From Methanoregula sp. (GTDB lineage Archaea > Halobacteriota > Methanomicrobia > Methanomicrobiales > Methanospirillaceae), in NCBI GenBank assembly GCA_041645435.1, contig JBAZQB010000006.1, positions 165,804-229,803 of the forward strand: DNA of 64,000 nt, in the 5' to 3' direction. Positions 52,068 through 60,330 of this stretch are shown piece after piece; within the stretch, counting starts at the first letter, position 1; every line of letters starts with the position of its first letter. The notes beneath the pieces were generated by a model, which did not search any database, was not told the origin of the DNA, and saw nothing but the letters and a program-made list of their open reading frames with translations. The translations under genes were made by a program, and so were the position numbers.

Positions 52068-52994
52068 ATGTCTCAGGACCGCCAGCTCCAGCTGGTTACC
52101 AGCGTAATGATAACAGCAGGCTTTGATGTCTCCGAGAGGTTCACCCTCCGACCACGGAGTTTCGACCTCATTGCACGGAACGACGGGACGTTGCTCGTGA
52201 TCAAGGTGGTGTCCCACATCGATTCCGTGAGCGAAGAGGTGGCGTTCGACATCGAACTCATCTCGCGCCTGCTGGGGGGCATACCGCTGATAGTCGGCGA
52301 ACGCGCACGGGACGCGGAGCTGGAACGCGGGGCTGTGTACGTGCGGTACGGGATCTATGCCATCAGTCCCTCAACCCTCTATGATTATTTTGTCGAGAAG
52401 ATCCCCCCGCTTGTGTACGCATCCCCCGGCGGGTTGTATGTCAACATCAATGGCGAAGCGCTCCGGGAACTCCGGGAACGGCGCAACATGTCGTTAGGCG
52501 ATCTCGGGACCGTGCTTGGCGTCTCGCGGCGCACTATCAGCAAGTACGAGGGGGGAATGGGCACGACACTGGATGTGGCCATACGGATCGAGGAATACTT
52601 CAATACCGGCGTTGTCGAGTCCATCGATCTCATCCGGCATGAACCGCCCATGGCGATGGAGGCAGAAAAAGAGCAGACAGGTGCCCATCCGCAGAGCCCG
52701 ATGGAGTTCTTAGAGCTGATCGGTGTCCGCCTCCACACGCTTCACGGAGCCCCGTTCCAGGCTCTCCTCACGTTTGACAAACAGACGATCCTTACGGGGT
52801 ATGGTCCTGCCCAGAAAGTGGTAAAGCGGGCCGCTCTCATCGGCAACCTCTCGCAGATTGCAAAGAAGCACGCGATGTGCATCATCACCGATTACAACAA
52901 GGAAAAGAAGATCGGAAAAACGCTCGTGATCGGTGAGAAGCGTCTCCACCGGATTGAGGATGGTTTTGAACTCCTCGACCTTCTGGGCGACTGA
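52068..52994 (+). CDS. Archaeal HTH-type transcriptional regulator (Xre-like)
   Basis: A 308-residue regulator of a conserved archaeal family: an N-terminal domain of about 115 residues (SFDLIARNDGTLLVIKVVSH) that resembles nuclease-like cores, then a Xre/Cro HTH at about 130-185 (LRELRERRNMSLGDLGTVLG, VSRRTISKYEGG), then a C-terminal domain. The ATG at 52068 lies only 43 bp from the divergent tiaS start, and TATTAATATATG sits about 30 bp upstream, so its message is probably leaderless. Target genes unknown. Confidence 0.85.
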   Translation: MSQDRQLQLVTSVMITAGFDVSERFTLRPRSFDLIARNDGTLLVIKVVSHIDSVSEEVAFDIELISRLLGGIPLIVGERARDAELERGAVYVRYGIYAISPSTLYDYFVEKIPPLVYASPGGLYVNINGEALRELRERRNMSLGDLGTVLGVSRRTISKYEGGMGTTLDVAIRIEEYFNTGVVESIDLIRHEPPMAMEAEKEQTGAHPQSPMEFLELIGVRLHTLHGAPFQALLTFDKQTILTGYGPAQKVVKRAALIGNLSQIAKKHAMCIITDYNKEKKIGKTLVIGEKRLHRIEDGFELLDLLGD

Positions 52995-53009
52995 ACTTTT
53001 TTGCATAAC

Positions 53010-53019
53010 CTATATATAG
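53010..53019 (+). promoter_or_regulatory. TATA box of the thermosome gene
   Basis: CTATATATAG is a near-ideal archaeal TATA box, 51 bp before the ATG at 53070. Transcription would begin near 53040, leaving a leader of about 30 nt with a GGTGA ribosome-binding site. Strong promoter architecture fits an abundant chaperonin. Confidence 0.7.
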
Positions 53020-53069
53020 AACCACAAACCAATTTTAGTGCTAAATCTAGTGCAAAAGTGGTGAAATTT

Positions 53070-54728
53070 ATGTCACAACAACTTGGAGGACAGCAGATTC
53101 TTATTCTCAAAGAAGGCAGCACCCGTACCCGCGGCCGCGACGCTCAGGGTATGAACATCACCGCCGCAAAGGCAGTGGCAAGTGCAGTCAGGACCACGCT
53201 CGGTCCAAAAGGTATGGACAAGATGCTCGTCGACACCATTGGCGACGTAGTGATCACCAATGACGGTGTTACCATCTTAAAGGAAATGGACATTGAGCAC
53301 CCGGCCGCAAAGATGATGGTCGAGGTTGCAAAGACCCAGGACGATGAAGTCGGCGACGGGACAACCACCGCAGTCATCATTGCCGGGGAACTCTTAAAGA
53401 AGGCAGAAGACCTCCTTGAGATGGATGTCCACCCGACGATCATTGCAGCAGGATACCGCCAGGCAGCCGCGAAGGCCCAGGAACTCTTAAAAGAGATCGC
53501 CTTCGATATAAAAATCACCGACAAGACGCTCCTGAAAAACATTGCCGGCACCGCGATGACCGGCAAGGGCGCAGAGGCCAGCAAGGACAAGCTCTGTGAC
53601 CTCGTTGTCAAGGCAGTGACCATGGTCACCGATGCCGACGGCACCGTTGACATCGAGAACATCAAGGTCGAGAAGAAGACCGGTGGCTCGATCGAGGATT
53701 CCGAGATTGTTGAAGGCGTACTCATCGACAAGGAACGCGTCCACCCCTCGATGCCCAAGAAGGTCACCAATGCAAAGATCCTTCTCTTAAACGCAGCAGT
53801 CGAGTTCAAGAAGACCGAAGTCGACGCCGAGATCAATATCACCTCTCCCGACCAGCTCCAGGCATTCCTCGATGAGGAAGAGCGCATGGTCAAGGATATC
53901 GTTGACAAGATCGTCAAGAGCGGTGCAAACGTCCTCTTCTGCCAGAAGGGCATTGACGACATTGCACAGCACTACCTTGCAAAGGCAGGCATCTTTGCAA
54001 CCCGCCGTGTCAAGAAGAGCGACATGGAGAAACTTGCCCGTGCAACCGGTGCAACCCTCGTTTCGTCCATCGATGCAATCTCCAAAGAAGAGCTCGGCAA
54101 GGCCGGACTCGTTGAGGAGCGCAAGGTCGGTGGCGAAGAGATGACCTTTGTCGAGCAGTGCAAGAACCCCAAGGCAGTCTCGATCATTATCAAGGGCGGT
54201 ACCGAGCACGTAGTCGACGAACTCGAGCGCGCTATCCACGACGCACTCCGCGTTGTCGGTGTCGTTGTCGAGGACAAGAAGGTCGTTGCCGGTGGCGGTG
54301 CACCCGAGACCGAGCTCTCGCTCCGTCTCCGCGAGTACGGCGCAACTGTTGGTGGCCGGGCACAGCTCGCTATCGAAGCATTTGCATCAGCACTCGAGAT
54401 CATCCCGAGGACCCTTGCAGAGAATGCAGGACTTGACCCCATCGATATGCTTGTCGAGATCCGCGCAGCCCACGAGAAGGGCAAGAAGACCCACGGACTG
54501 AACGTGTTCGAAGGCAAGGCAGTCGACATGAAGGCAGCCGGCGTTGTCGAGCCCCTCCGGGTCAAGACCCAGGCAATATCCTCCGCAGCAGAAGCCGCTA
54601 TCATGATCCTGCGCATTGACGATGTCATTGCATCCTCCAAGAGCCACGCACCCGAGGGTATGCCCCCGGGCGGTATGGGTGGCATGGGTGGAATGGGCGG
54701 CATGCCTCCGGGCATGGGCGACTACTAA
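53070..54728 (+). CDS. thsA: Thermosome subunit (group II chaperonin)
   Basis: A 552-residue archaeal chaperonin subunit. ATP-binding and hydrolysis motifs are intact: TTLGPKGMDKMLVD, then DGVTILKEMDIEHPAAKMMV, GDGTTTAVIIAGELL and the C-terminal GGGAPETELSLRLREY. The tail is the usual Gly/Met-rich repeat (GGMGGMGGMGGMPPGMGDY). It folds proteins in the cytosol as a two-ring complex. GGTGA precedes the chosen ATG. Other subunit genes are not in the window; the symbol is by family only. Confidence 0.93.
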   Translation: MSQQLGGQQILILKEGSTRTRGRDAQGMNITAAKAVASAVRTTLGPKGMDKMLVDTIGDVVITNDGVTILKEMDIEHPAAKMMVEVAKTQDDEVGDGTTTAVIIAGELLKKAEDLLEMDVHPTIIAAGYRQAAAKAQELLKEIAFDIKITDKTLLKNIAGTAMTGKGAEASKDKLCDLVVKAVTMVTDADGTVDIENIKVEKKTGGSIEDSEIVEGVLIDKERVHPSMPKKVTNAKILLLNAAVEFKKTEVDAEINITSPDQLQAFLDEEERMVKDIVDKIVKSGANVLFCQKGIDDIAQHYLAKAGIFATRRVKKSDMEKLARATGATLVSSIDAISKEELGKAGLVEERKVGGEEMTFVEQCKNPKAVSIIIKGGTEHVVDELERAIHDALRVVGVVVEDKKVVAGGGAPETELSLRLREYGATVGGRAQLAIEAFASALEIIPRTLAENAGLDPIDMLVEIRAAHEKGKKTHGLNVFEGKAVDMKAAGVVEPLRVKTQAISSAAEAAIMILRIDDVIASSKSHAPEGMPPGGMGGMGGMGGMPPGMGDY

Positions 54729-54742
54729 CCCCATCATATTAG

Positions 54743-54763
54743 TTTTTTTTATCCTGTTTTTTT
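54743..54763 (+). terminator. Oligo-T terminator after the thermosome gene
   Basis: Two T-runs of eight and seven, separated by ATCCTG, lie 15 bp after the stop codon. This is a typical archaeal intrinsic terminator for a highly expressed gene. Confidence 0.65.
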
Positions 54764-54894
54764 CTCTTATCCCCGTATCTATCTTTCCCGGCGCTTTCAG
54801 GGGATTGGCATTATCCGGCTCTGTTGAAACGGACATGAACGGGTGCTCTCACCAGAATCTTGAAAAATATCCTCTTCAGGAATTATAATGGGGG

Positions 54895-55088
54895 TTGAGA
54901 CCCCCATACCTCCAGATACGATAAACTCCGCCAACCCCAAAGGGCGCCCCGCGGCGGTTCAATGACTAAAAAATACCAAAACCTCATTGCCCCGCCGTGC
55001 CTAAAGAGAGGCCCTGAGGCGGGGGAGAATCATAAAATCGATTTTCATGGTTTGGGAGTGAACATAATGGTTCATGCCCGTTTCAACA
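54895..55088. repeat. Dispersed repeat R3, copy 2
   Basis: It carries the same order of hairpins as copy 1: GGGGGTTGAGACCCCC, a CCGCC/GGCGG stem and CCCCGCCGTGCC with AGGCCCTGAGGCGGGG. It ends near TTCATGCCCGTTTC. A GCTCTGTTGAAA start like that of R2 lies upstream at about 54820. It fills most of the 433 bp between the thermosome and the lipoprotein gene. Confidence 0.7.
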
Positions 55089-55161
55089 AAACCAATTATT
55101 CATCTTTAACAGGCTCAGGATGTCCTGGAGAAATATTCCGTCATTAAAAAAGTGAATGAAG

Positions 55162-55773
55162 TTATGCTGTTGTGGTGGGACGTACGGTAGTTCTTGAGGA
55201 CAGTAACTCACCTTTCTTGATAATGATCGTACAGGTTGCATTCGAGTAGGTGTCGATAATTTCATACGTGCCCTCATTCACCCCAAAGGTGTAGCCCCAC
55301 TGGGCACCATTCGGGAAATCCCCTGAACTGAACATACCTTTGTGGTCACCCGTTGTCTTGATCGCATGGACGGTTACATCATCATTGATCCACGTCAATC
55401 CGGTTCCCGGCAGTACGGTAAGTACCTGGGGGACAAACGAATTATTCCGGATATAGATCGTCGTGATCTTGGTCGATGCTGTCTGCACCGGTAAAGGTGT
55501 CTTGACTACGGTAGCATTAGTCGTAGTATTCTGGAAAGTTGCGGCAGTCGTAGGCACTACGGTAGTCACCTTTGTTGCCGGCACGGTAGTACCCTGGGGG
55601 GTGGCGACCGTTGTGGGCATTATGGTTGGTTCTGGTGTTGCTACCGTGGGAGGAACCGTTGGTACCGCAGTAGCTTCAGGAGTCGTAACATCAGCAGTCT
55701 TTGCCGGCTGGGTACATCCGCTGACCATCGCAATGACAATCACCAGAATGAACAATCCAATGAATTTCTTCAT
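55162..55773 (-). CDS. Lipoprotein with cupredoxin-like domain, copy 1
   Basis: A 203-residue exported lipoprotein. The lipobox is AMVSGC, followed by a Thr/Pro-rich stalk to about residue 100. A plastocyanin-like domain follows (NNSFVPQVLTVLPGTGLTWI, VHAIKTTGDHKGMFSSGDFP, GYTFGVNEGTYEIID). The first copper-ligand His is present (VHAI), but the usual Cys-x-His-x-Met end is replaced by TYSNATCTI, so normal blue-copper chemistry is doubtful. The first 60 codons and the upstream DNA are almost identical to the next gene, showing a recent tandem duplication. Confidence 0.8.
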   Translation of the reverse strand: MKKFIGLFILVIVIAMVSGCTQPAKTADVTTPEATAVPTVPPTVATPEPTIMPTTVATPQGTTVPATKVTTVVPTTAATFQNTTTNATVVKTPLPVQTASTKITTIYIRNNSFVPQVLTVLPGTGLTWINDDVTVHAIKTTGDHKGMFSSGDFPNGAQWGYTFGVNEGTYEIIDTYSNATCTIIIKKGELLSSRTTVRPTTTA

Positions 55774-55915
55774 GGAAATTACATTGTTTTCGCCTTGTAA
55801 TTAAATTTACTAAATAAATTACGACCGGTTTTATTGCCGCACAAAAAATTGCCCCCCACGGGCCGATATCACCTCGTAAAAGTAAAAACAAAAAAAAGGG
55901 AAAATGCTTCTCTCA

Positions 55916-56458
55916 TCAGGGGGAGGGTGTCTGCATTGGAGGCGCACCGACAACGGACGCACCTTCCTTGACTACGATTGTCCCTTTCATATCCGGGTAA
56001 TCAGGGGAGATGATATCATACACCCCAACCGTGCCAAAAGTGTACCCCCACGTGGCTGTGGGAATAATGTCACCGGAGTTGAACATGCCCGCGTGAATTC
56101 CGGTCGTTTTGATAGAGTGGACGATGGAGTCATCATTCACCCAGGTGATGCCGGTTCCGGGAAGGACGGTGAGTTCCACGGGAACAAACGTGTTGTTCCG
56201 CATATAGACAATCGTCCTGGTGGTCTGGGGCACAAGAGTAATCTTCGGCGTGGCCGCGACTGTTTTTACGGGCGTGAGTACCAGTGTCTGTGCTGGAGTT
56301 GGTATCATGGTTGGTTCTGGTGTTGCTACCGTGGGAGGAATCGTTGGTATCACAGTAGCTTCAGGAGTCGTAACCTCAGCAGTCTTTGCCGGCTGGGTAC
56401 ATCCGCTGATCATCGCAATGACAATCACCAGAATGAACAATCCAATGAATTTCTTCAT
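55916..56458 (-). CDS. Lipoprotein with cupredoxin-like domain, copy 2
   Basis: A 180-residue paralogue of the preceding lipoprotein with the same signal (AMISGC lipobox) and Thr/Pro stalk. Its cupredoxin-like domain ends YDIISPDYPDMKGTIVVKEG. This is close to the canonical YxCxxHPxMKG, but Ser and Tyr stand at the Cys and His positions. The Met and first His (SIVHSIKTTG) remain. It may bind another metal or only keep the fold. Each copy has its own similar promoter region. Confidence 0.8.
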   Translation of the reverse strand: MKKFIGLFILVIVIAMISGCTQPAKTAEVTTPEATVIPTIPPTVATPEPTMIPTPAQTLVLTPVKTVAATPKITLVPQTTRTIVYMRNNTFVPVELTVLPGTGITWVNDDSIVHSIKTTGIHAGMFNSGDIIPTATWGYTFGTVGVYDIISPDYPDMKGTIVVKEGASVVGAPPMQTPSP

Positions 56459-56648
56459 GGAAATTACATTGTTTTCACCTTGTGATTAAATTTACTACAA
56501 AAATTGAGGTCGGTTTGGCAGCAGCCGCTGGAATTGCCGCAAATTTTTTCCCAGCCCCGCTCGTCAAAAAGATAGACCCTTTGTTTTCACCTGTTAAAAG
56601 ATCCGCACGGCAACAGATTAATGAACCCTGACGCATCCAATATCTCTC

Positions 56649-57014
56649 ATGAGCGACCGGTTCATCTTCACAAAATACCTCACGGACTGTTATCACTGCA
56701 AACAGATGGCAGACCAGGTTATCAAGGCAGTTCCCTATAAAGCGCAGGTGGCGTGTGACAATTGCGGTGCAACCCGTGTATTTGTCCCACGGATACAGGA
56801 TGTAGCACAGCCAGGATCGTTTACACCGATCGGGAAGTATCCGGTCTGGGAGCTTGTGCAGGATGCAGAATGCCGGAACTGCCATATGACCGGTCCGCAT
56901 GATATTACCGTTGGCACCCGCCATCTCTCCGTCCGGTGCCGTAATTGTGGATTTACCCATTTCTATAAGTTCGATCTCGAGTATATAGCCAAGGATGAAC
57001 TAAAAATTCAGTAA
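56649..57014 (+). CDS. Zinc-ribbon protein of unknown function
   Basis: A 121-residue protein with four CxxC pairs: CYHC at 14-17, CDNC at 36-39, CRNC at 75-78 and CRNC at 97-100. These suggest two zinc ribbons, one after the other. The rest is basic and aromatic (FTHFYKFDLEYIAKDELK). It is transcribed alone, and a TATA-like TTAAAAG lies about 50 bp upstream. It may bind nucleic acid; no named family is recognised. Confidence 0.7.
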   Translation: MSDRFIFTKYLTDCYHCKQMADQVIKAVPYKAQVACDNCGATRVFVPRIQDVAQPGSFTPIGKYPVWELVQDAECRNCHMTGPHDITVGTRHLSVRCRNCGFTHFYKFDLEYIAKDELKIQ

Positions 57015-57071
57015 GGTACGGTGCCGATCGATGACAGGCCGGTCTTCATCCGGGAACAAAAAAGAGGTTAT

Positions 57072-57794
57072 TCACCTGAATATGCGGGAACTGAGCGCCG
57101 GATAACTGTTCGCATACTTCTCCAGCACCAGCTCGAGATGGTCCTCCATACCGGGACTTTTTGTGAGGAGGAAGAAGATGATCTCGTTATCGGTAATGGT
57201 GAGGGGTGAAGAACCGGTGAGTTCTGACAGTTGCGAGCATCGCTTCTTTGTATAATCTTCATGGACTTTCCGTGGAAAATGCTGGTAGATCAACAGGACA
57301 GAGCCGGTATCGAGATGGTCATATATCATCTTCACCTCGGTAAAGAGAAGATGGCGCTGATCCGGCTTGCTCTCTTCAATCCCGATATCCGGGTCAAGAA
57401 AAACCAGTGATTTCTTCGGGAAATTTGCAAAAACGTTCTGGAAATATTGTTCCCGCTCCTGATGGGTAAACGTATGCGGGTGCAGGGTATCCATGATGAT
57501 GTTCTCGTTTTTGAAATAGGAATGGAGGGACTGGACATATTCAAGATCGCTTTTAACCTCCTGAACCCGCGATACGTGCTGGAGAAGGTTGCTGTTCTGG
57601 CTTCCCGCCTTTCCGGTTTTCACTGCTTTTCCCATATCTTTTTTTGTGCCGGATTCCCGATCCTGTTTCCCGTTATTCTCTGTCAGAAGGGGTATAAACG
57701 TGAAACCGGTAAGCCCGGGCATCGATTTCATGATATGGCGAACGAGATCGAATTTAAAAAGATCCCGCTGGTCGCCGAAATGTTTCCTGTTCAC
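57072..57794 (-). CDS. Hypothetical protein, possible nuclease or methylase-like fold
   Basis: A 240-residue protein starting NRKHFGDQRDLFKFDLVRHI, with a central KSLVFLDPDIGIEESKPDQR and a later SVLLIYQHFPRKV. The (F)LDPDxG segment after a hydrophobic strand resembles the acidic motif of TcmP-type and related families that occur with mobile or defence genes. I cannot assign a function. It lies between a zinc-ribbon gene and dispersed repeats and may be an accessory gene. Confidence 0.6.
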   Translation of the reverse strand: MNRKHFGDQRDLFKFDLVRHIMKSMPGLTGFTFIPLLTENNGKQDRESGTKKDMGKAVKTGKAGSQNSNLLQHVSRVQEVKSDLEYVQSLHSYFKNENIIMDTLHPHTFTHQEREQYFQNVFANFPKKSLVFLDPDIGIEESKPDQRHLLFTEVKMIYDHLDTGSVLLIYQHFPRKVHEDYTKKRCSQLSELTGSSPLTITDNEIIFFLLTKSPGMEDHLELVLEKYANSYPALSSRIFR

Positions 57795-58021
57795 AAACGC
57801 TCACTTAACTTCCATATGAATCCATTAATAAAAAAAGATTTTGAATTGAATGCCTGCGGTATCAGGGCAAAAGATCCGTGCAGCCTGCATTGCTGATGAG
57901 CGAGGAATTCAGAGCAATTGGTGCAGATTAATAATGTTTCAGGAGCATCACGGTTGGTCTGAAGCGCAATGATGAACGGACCAATCAGGAAAAATTGTAT
58001 GGTTGTCTGAAAAAAATTGCA

Positions 58022-58207
58022 TAGTAGAAAACCATTTTTATGTAATATATGGCCCCCCCCCTCTTGCGCCACCAGTCCCCCATTGGGGGACGGGCGCAGT
58101 GCGATAGTCCGGGTAAGGTTACCGGTAATACGTTGTCATCGCAATGGGGGGTGCCCCAGTGGTGGTGGGAAGCTCCCGAAAGTGTCAGAGTTTTCTCAAT
58201 GATTTCC
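58022..58207. repeat. Dispersed repeat R1, copy 2
   Basis: This is an inverted copy of 22436-22681. CTCTTGCGCCACCAGTCCCC through CGTTGTCATCGCAATGGGGG is the reverse complement of that element with few changes. Both ends (TAGTAGAAAAC and GTCAGAGTTTTCT) also match. It lacks about 50 bp present in copy 1. An R3 element follows 24 bp later. Confidence 0.7.
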
Positions 58208-58230
58208 TATGAATCGATTGCTCTTTACTA

Positions 58231-58433
58231 TAATGATGGGGGTTGAGACTTCCATACCCCCGGTAATGATGAACGTCGCCGCCCCCGACGGGGCGCCCTC
58301 GCGGCGATTTAACGACTAAAATTACAACACCCCCTTGCCCTGCTGTGCCTGAAGAGAGGCCCTGAGGCGGGGGAATATCACAAACATGATTTTCATGGCT
58401 CGGGTGTGAACTCCCGTTCATGCCCGTTTCTCC
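58231..58433. repeat. Dispersed repeat R3, copy 3
   Basis: It is closest to copy 1 (CCGGTAATGATGAACGTCGCC is shared). The GGGGG half of the first hairpin is kept, but its partner has changed to CTTCC, which weakens that stem. The GTGCCTGAAGAGAGGCCCTG hairpin is intact. R1 plus R3 fill the 652 bp between the genes at 57794 and 58447. Confidence 0.7.
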
Positions 58434-58446
58434 AGAGCAAAAAAAA

Positions 58447-58701
58447 TTACTTCTCTTCCCGCACCATCCCGATCGCCTTCTTCGGGCATTCGTTGGCGCA
58501 GATACCGCAGCCCTTGCAGAACCGGAGATCGACATTGAGATCCTCATCGATCACTCCGTCCGGGCAGTACATGGCGCACATCCCGCAGGCATTGCATTTC
58601 TCCCGGTCAACCACGGGTTTGAACACCCGCCATGTTCCCGTCTGCCCGGCTGCCCCCTCTTTCGGGCGGCTTATTGCAAGGCGCTCACGTGAAGAACTCA
58701 T
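58447..58701 (-). CDS. porD: Pyruvate:ferredoxin oxidoreductase delta chain
   Basis: An 84-residue 2[4Fe-4S] ferredoxin subunit. Two cluster motifs are present: CNACGMCAMYCP and CKGCGICANECP. It passes electrons from the PorB centre to external ferredoxin. Its start overlaps the porC stop by four bases. In this operon it is the last gene. Confidence 0.93.
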   Translation of the reverse strand: MSSSRERLAISRPKEGAAGQTGTWRVFKPVVDREKCNACGMCAMYCPDGVIDEDLNVDLRFCKGCGICANECPKKAIGMVREEK

Positions 58702-59225
58702 GCGTTCATCTCCTTATATGCCGCTTCGGCAGCTTTGACATTGCGTTCATCGGAAAACATCTCGCGGATTGCCTTTTTCGCGGAGTCTGCGGTAATGATC
58801 CCCATCTTTGCAAGCGCCCCAAGCACCGGCGTGTTGAGGATCGGGCTGCCGGCAACCACAAGGTTCTCGCGCAGTGCAATGCCGGTCACGTCAACGTTAT
58901 GGCACTCAAATCCTTCAAAAACTTTTTTATTTGCGCTGTTGAGGAACACACGGCCGCCTTTTTTCAGGCCGTGCAGCACATCGACCACGTCCATCACGCT
59001 CTCATCGAGCACGACCACCATGTCCGGCTGCCGGATCTGGCTGTAGACTTTGATGGGTTTGTCATCGATGCGGACGAACGAGACGATTGGTGCGCCCCGG
59101 CGTTCGGCACCGTAGAACGGGCACGCGGTCGCGTACTTGCCGTCGTGGAGTGCGGCCATTGCAAGGAGCCGGGCTGCCGTTACGCCGCCTTGTCCGCCCC
59201 GGGAGTGGATGCGGATCTCAAACAT
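58698..59225 (-). CDS. porC: Pyruvate:ferredoxin oxidoreductase gamma chain
   Basis: A 175-residue gamma subunit with the family start FEIRIHSRGGQGGVTAARLL, the conserved YGAERRGAPIVSFVRID and LDESVMDVVDV. It overlaps porA by 8 bp and porD by 4 bp. In autotrophic methanogens the complex mainly makes pyruvate from acetyl-CoA and CO2. Confidence 0.94.
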   Translation of the reverse strand: MFEIRIHSRGGQGGVTAARLLAMAALHDGKYATACPFYGAERRGAPIVSFVRIDDKPIKVYSQIRQPDMVVVLDESVMDVVDVLHGLKKGGRVFLNSANKKVFEGFECHNVDVTGIALRENLVVAGSPILNTPVLGALAKMGIITADSAKKAIREMFSDERNVKAAEAAYKEMNA

Positions 59226-60330
59226 GGGCGTTCACCCCGAACCAGAACTCTTCACCCATACGACGGGTCCGGACGAATCCTGCGATATCATCGTAGGTCA
59301 CTTCCTGACCCCCGATACCGGCGATCACGCTGTAGAGGCTGGCGCCGGTCTTCGCTTTGATCTCATTCGCTACGATACCGCCAAAACCAAACGAATAATC
59401 GCGGTCGATAACCACCACTTCTTTTCCTTTCAGGTTGAGTTTCGGGAACGGCCGGAGCCAGCGGATGCGCATCGAACCGGCCTTTATGCCTTCGTTCCGG
59501 AGCAGGTCAACGGCTACTTCCGCTTCCTTGCCCAGCGTACCCAGCGCAATGATGATCACCTCTGCATCATCGCACCGGTAGTCTTCGGTAAAGCCGTATT
59601 TCCGGCCAAAGCGCTTGGCAAACTCCTTCTCGGTTTCTTCGATGACCTTAACCGAATCCCGCATCGAGCGCTCGATCTCCCACCGGAATTTGAACTGCTG
59701 GTCAGGGCCGGTCAGCGTGCCGTAGCCGGCAGGGTGTTTGGGATCGATGGCATGGGGGAGGTGTATCGCTGGTATGAAATCCCCTAACTCAACGGTATCG
59801 ACCGGCTGCATGATGTGGGAGAGCAAAAATCCGTCAAGGTTAATCATCACCGGCAGGAGCACATTGTTGTGCTCGGCGATCCGGAATGCCATGAGCGTTG
59901 CATCGTAGGCTTCCTGCACCGTGCTCACGTAGACCTGGAGCCCGCCGGTGTCGCGTTCCTGCAGGGCATCGGTGTGCTCTGCCCAGATGTTCCACCCGGG
60001 TCCCAGCGAGCGGTTCACGTTCGCCATCACGATGGGGAGGCGTGCGCCTGCTGCCCAGTTGGTCATCTCGTGCATGTAGAGCAGGCCGTGCGAGCTGGTG
60101 GCGGTGAACGTGCGAATGCCGGTGATGCTCGCACCAATACAGGCTGCCATTGCAGAATGCTCGCTCTCGACCGCGATGTACTTGGCCGGCATCTGGCCGC
60201 TGGTCACGAACTCTGCGATCTGCTCCACGATCTCGGTCTGCGGGGTGATGGGGTACGCGGCGACAACCGTGGGTCCGGCCTGCTTTACGGCTTCAGCCAC
60301 TGCCTTGTTGCCGGTGGCGATCTTCTTCAT
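59218..60330 (-). CDS. porA: Pyruvate:ferredoxin oxidoreductase alpha chain
   Basis: A 370-residue alpha subunit. AAYPITPQTEIVEQIAEF and YIAVESEHSAMAACIGAS form the pyrimidine-binding part of the thiamine diphosphate site. TATSSHGLLYMHEMTNWAAG and NVNRSLGPGWNIWAEHTD are typical of the pyruvate rather than the 2-oxoisovalerate enzyme. It overlaps the porB stop by four bases. Confidence 0.95.
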   Translation of the reverse strand: MKKIATGNKAVAEAVKQAGPTVVAAYPITPQTEIVEQIAEFVTSGQMPAKYIAVESEHSAMAACIGASITGIRTFTATSSHGLLYMHEMTNWAAGARLPIVMANVNRSLGPGWNIWAEHTDALQERDTGGLQVYVSTVQEAYDATLMAFRIAEHNNVLLPVMINLDGFLLSHIMQPVDTVELGDFIPAIHLPHAIDPKHPAGYGTLTGPDQQFKFRWEIERSMRDSVKVIEETEKEFAKRFGRKYGFTEDYRCDDAEVIIIALGTLGKEAEVAVDLLRNEGIKAGSMRIRWLRPFPKLNLKGKEVVVIDRDYSFGFGGIVANEIKAKTGASLYSVIAGIGGQEVTYDDIAGFVRTRRMGEEFWFGVNAHV

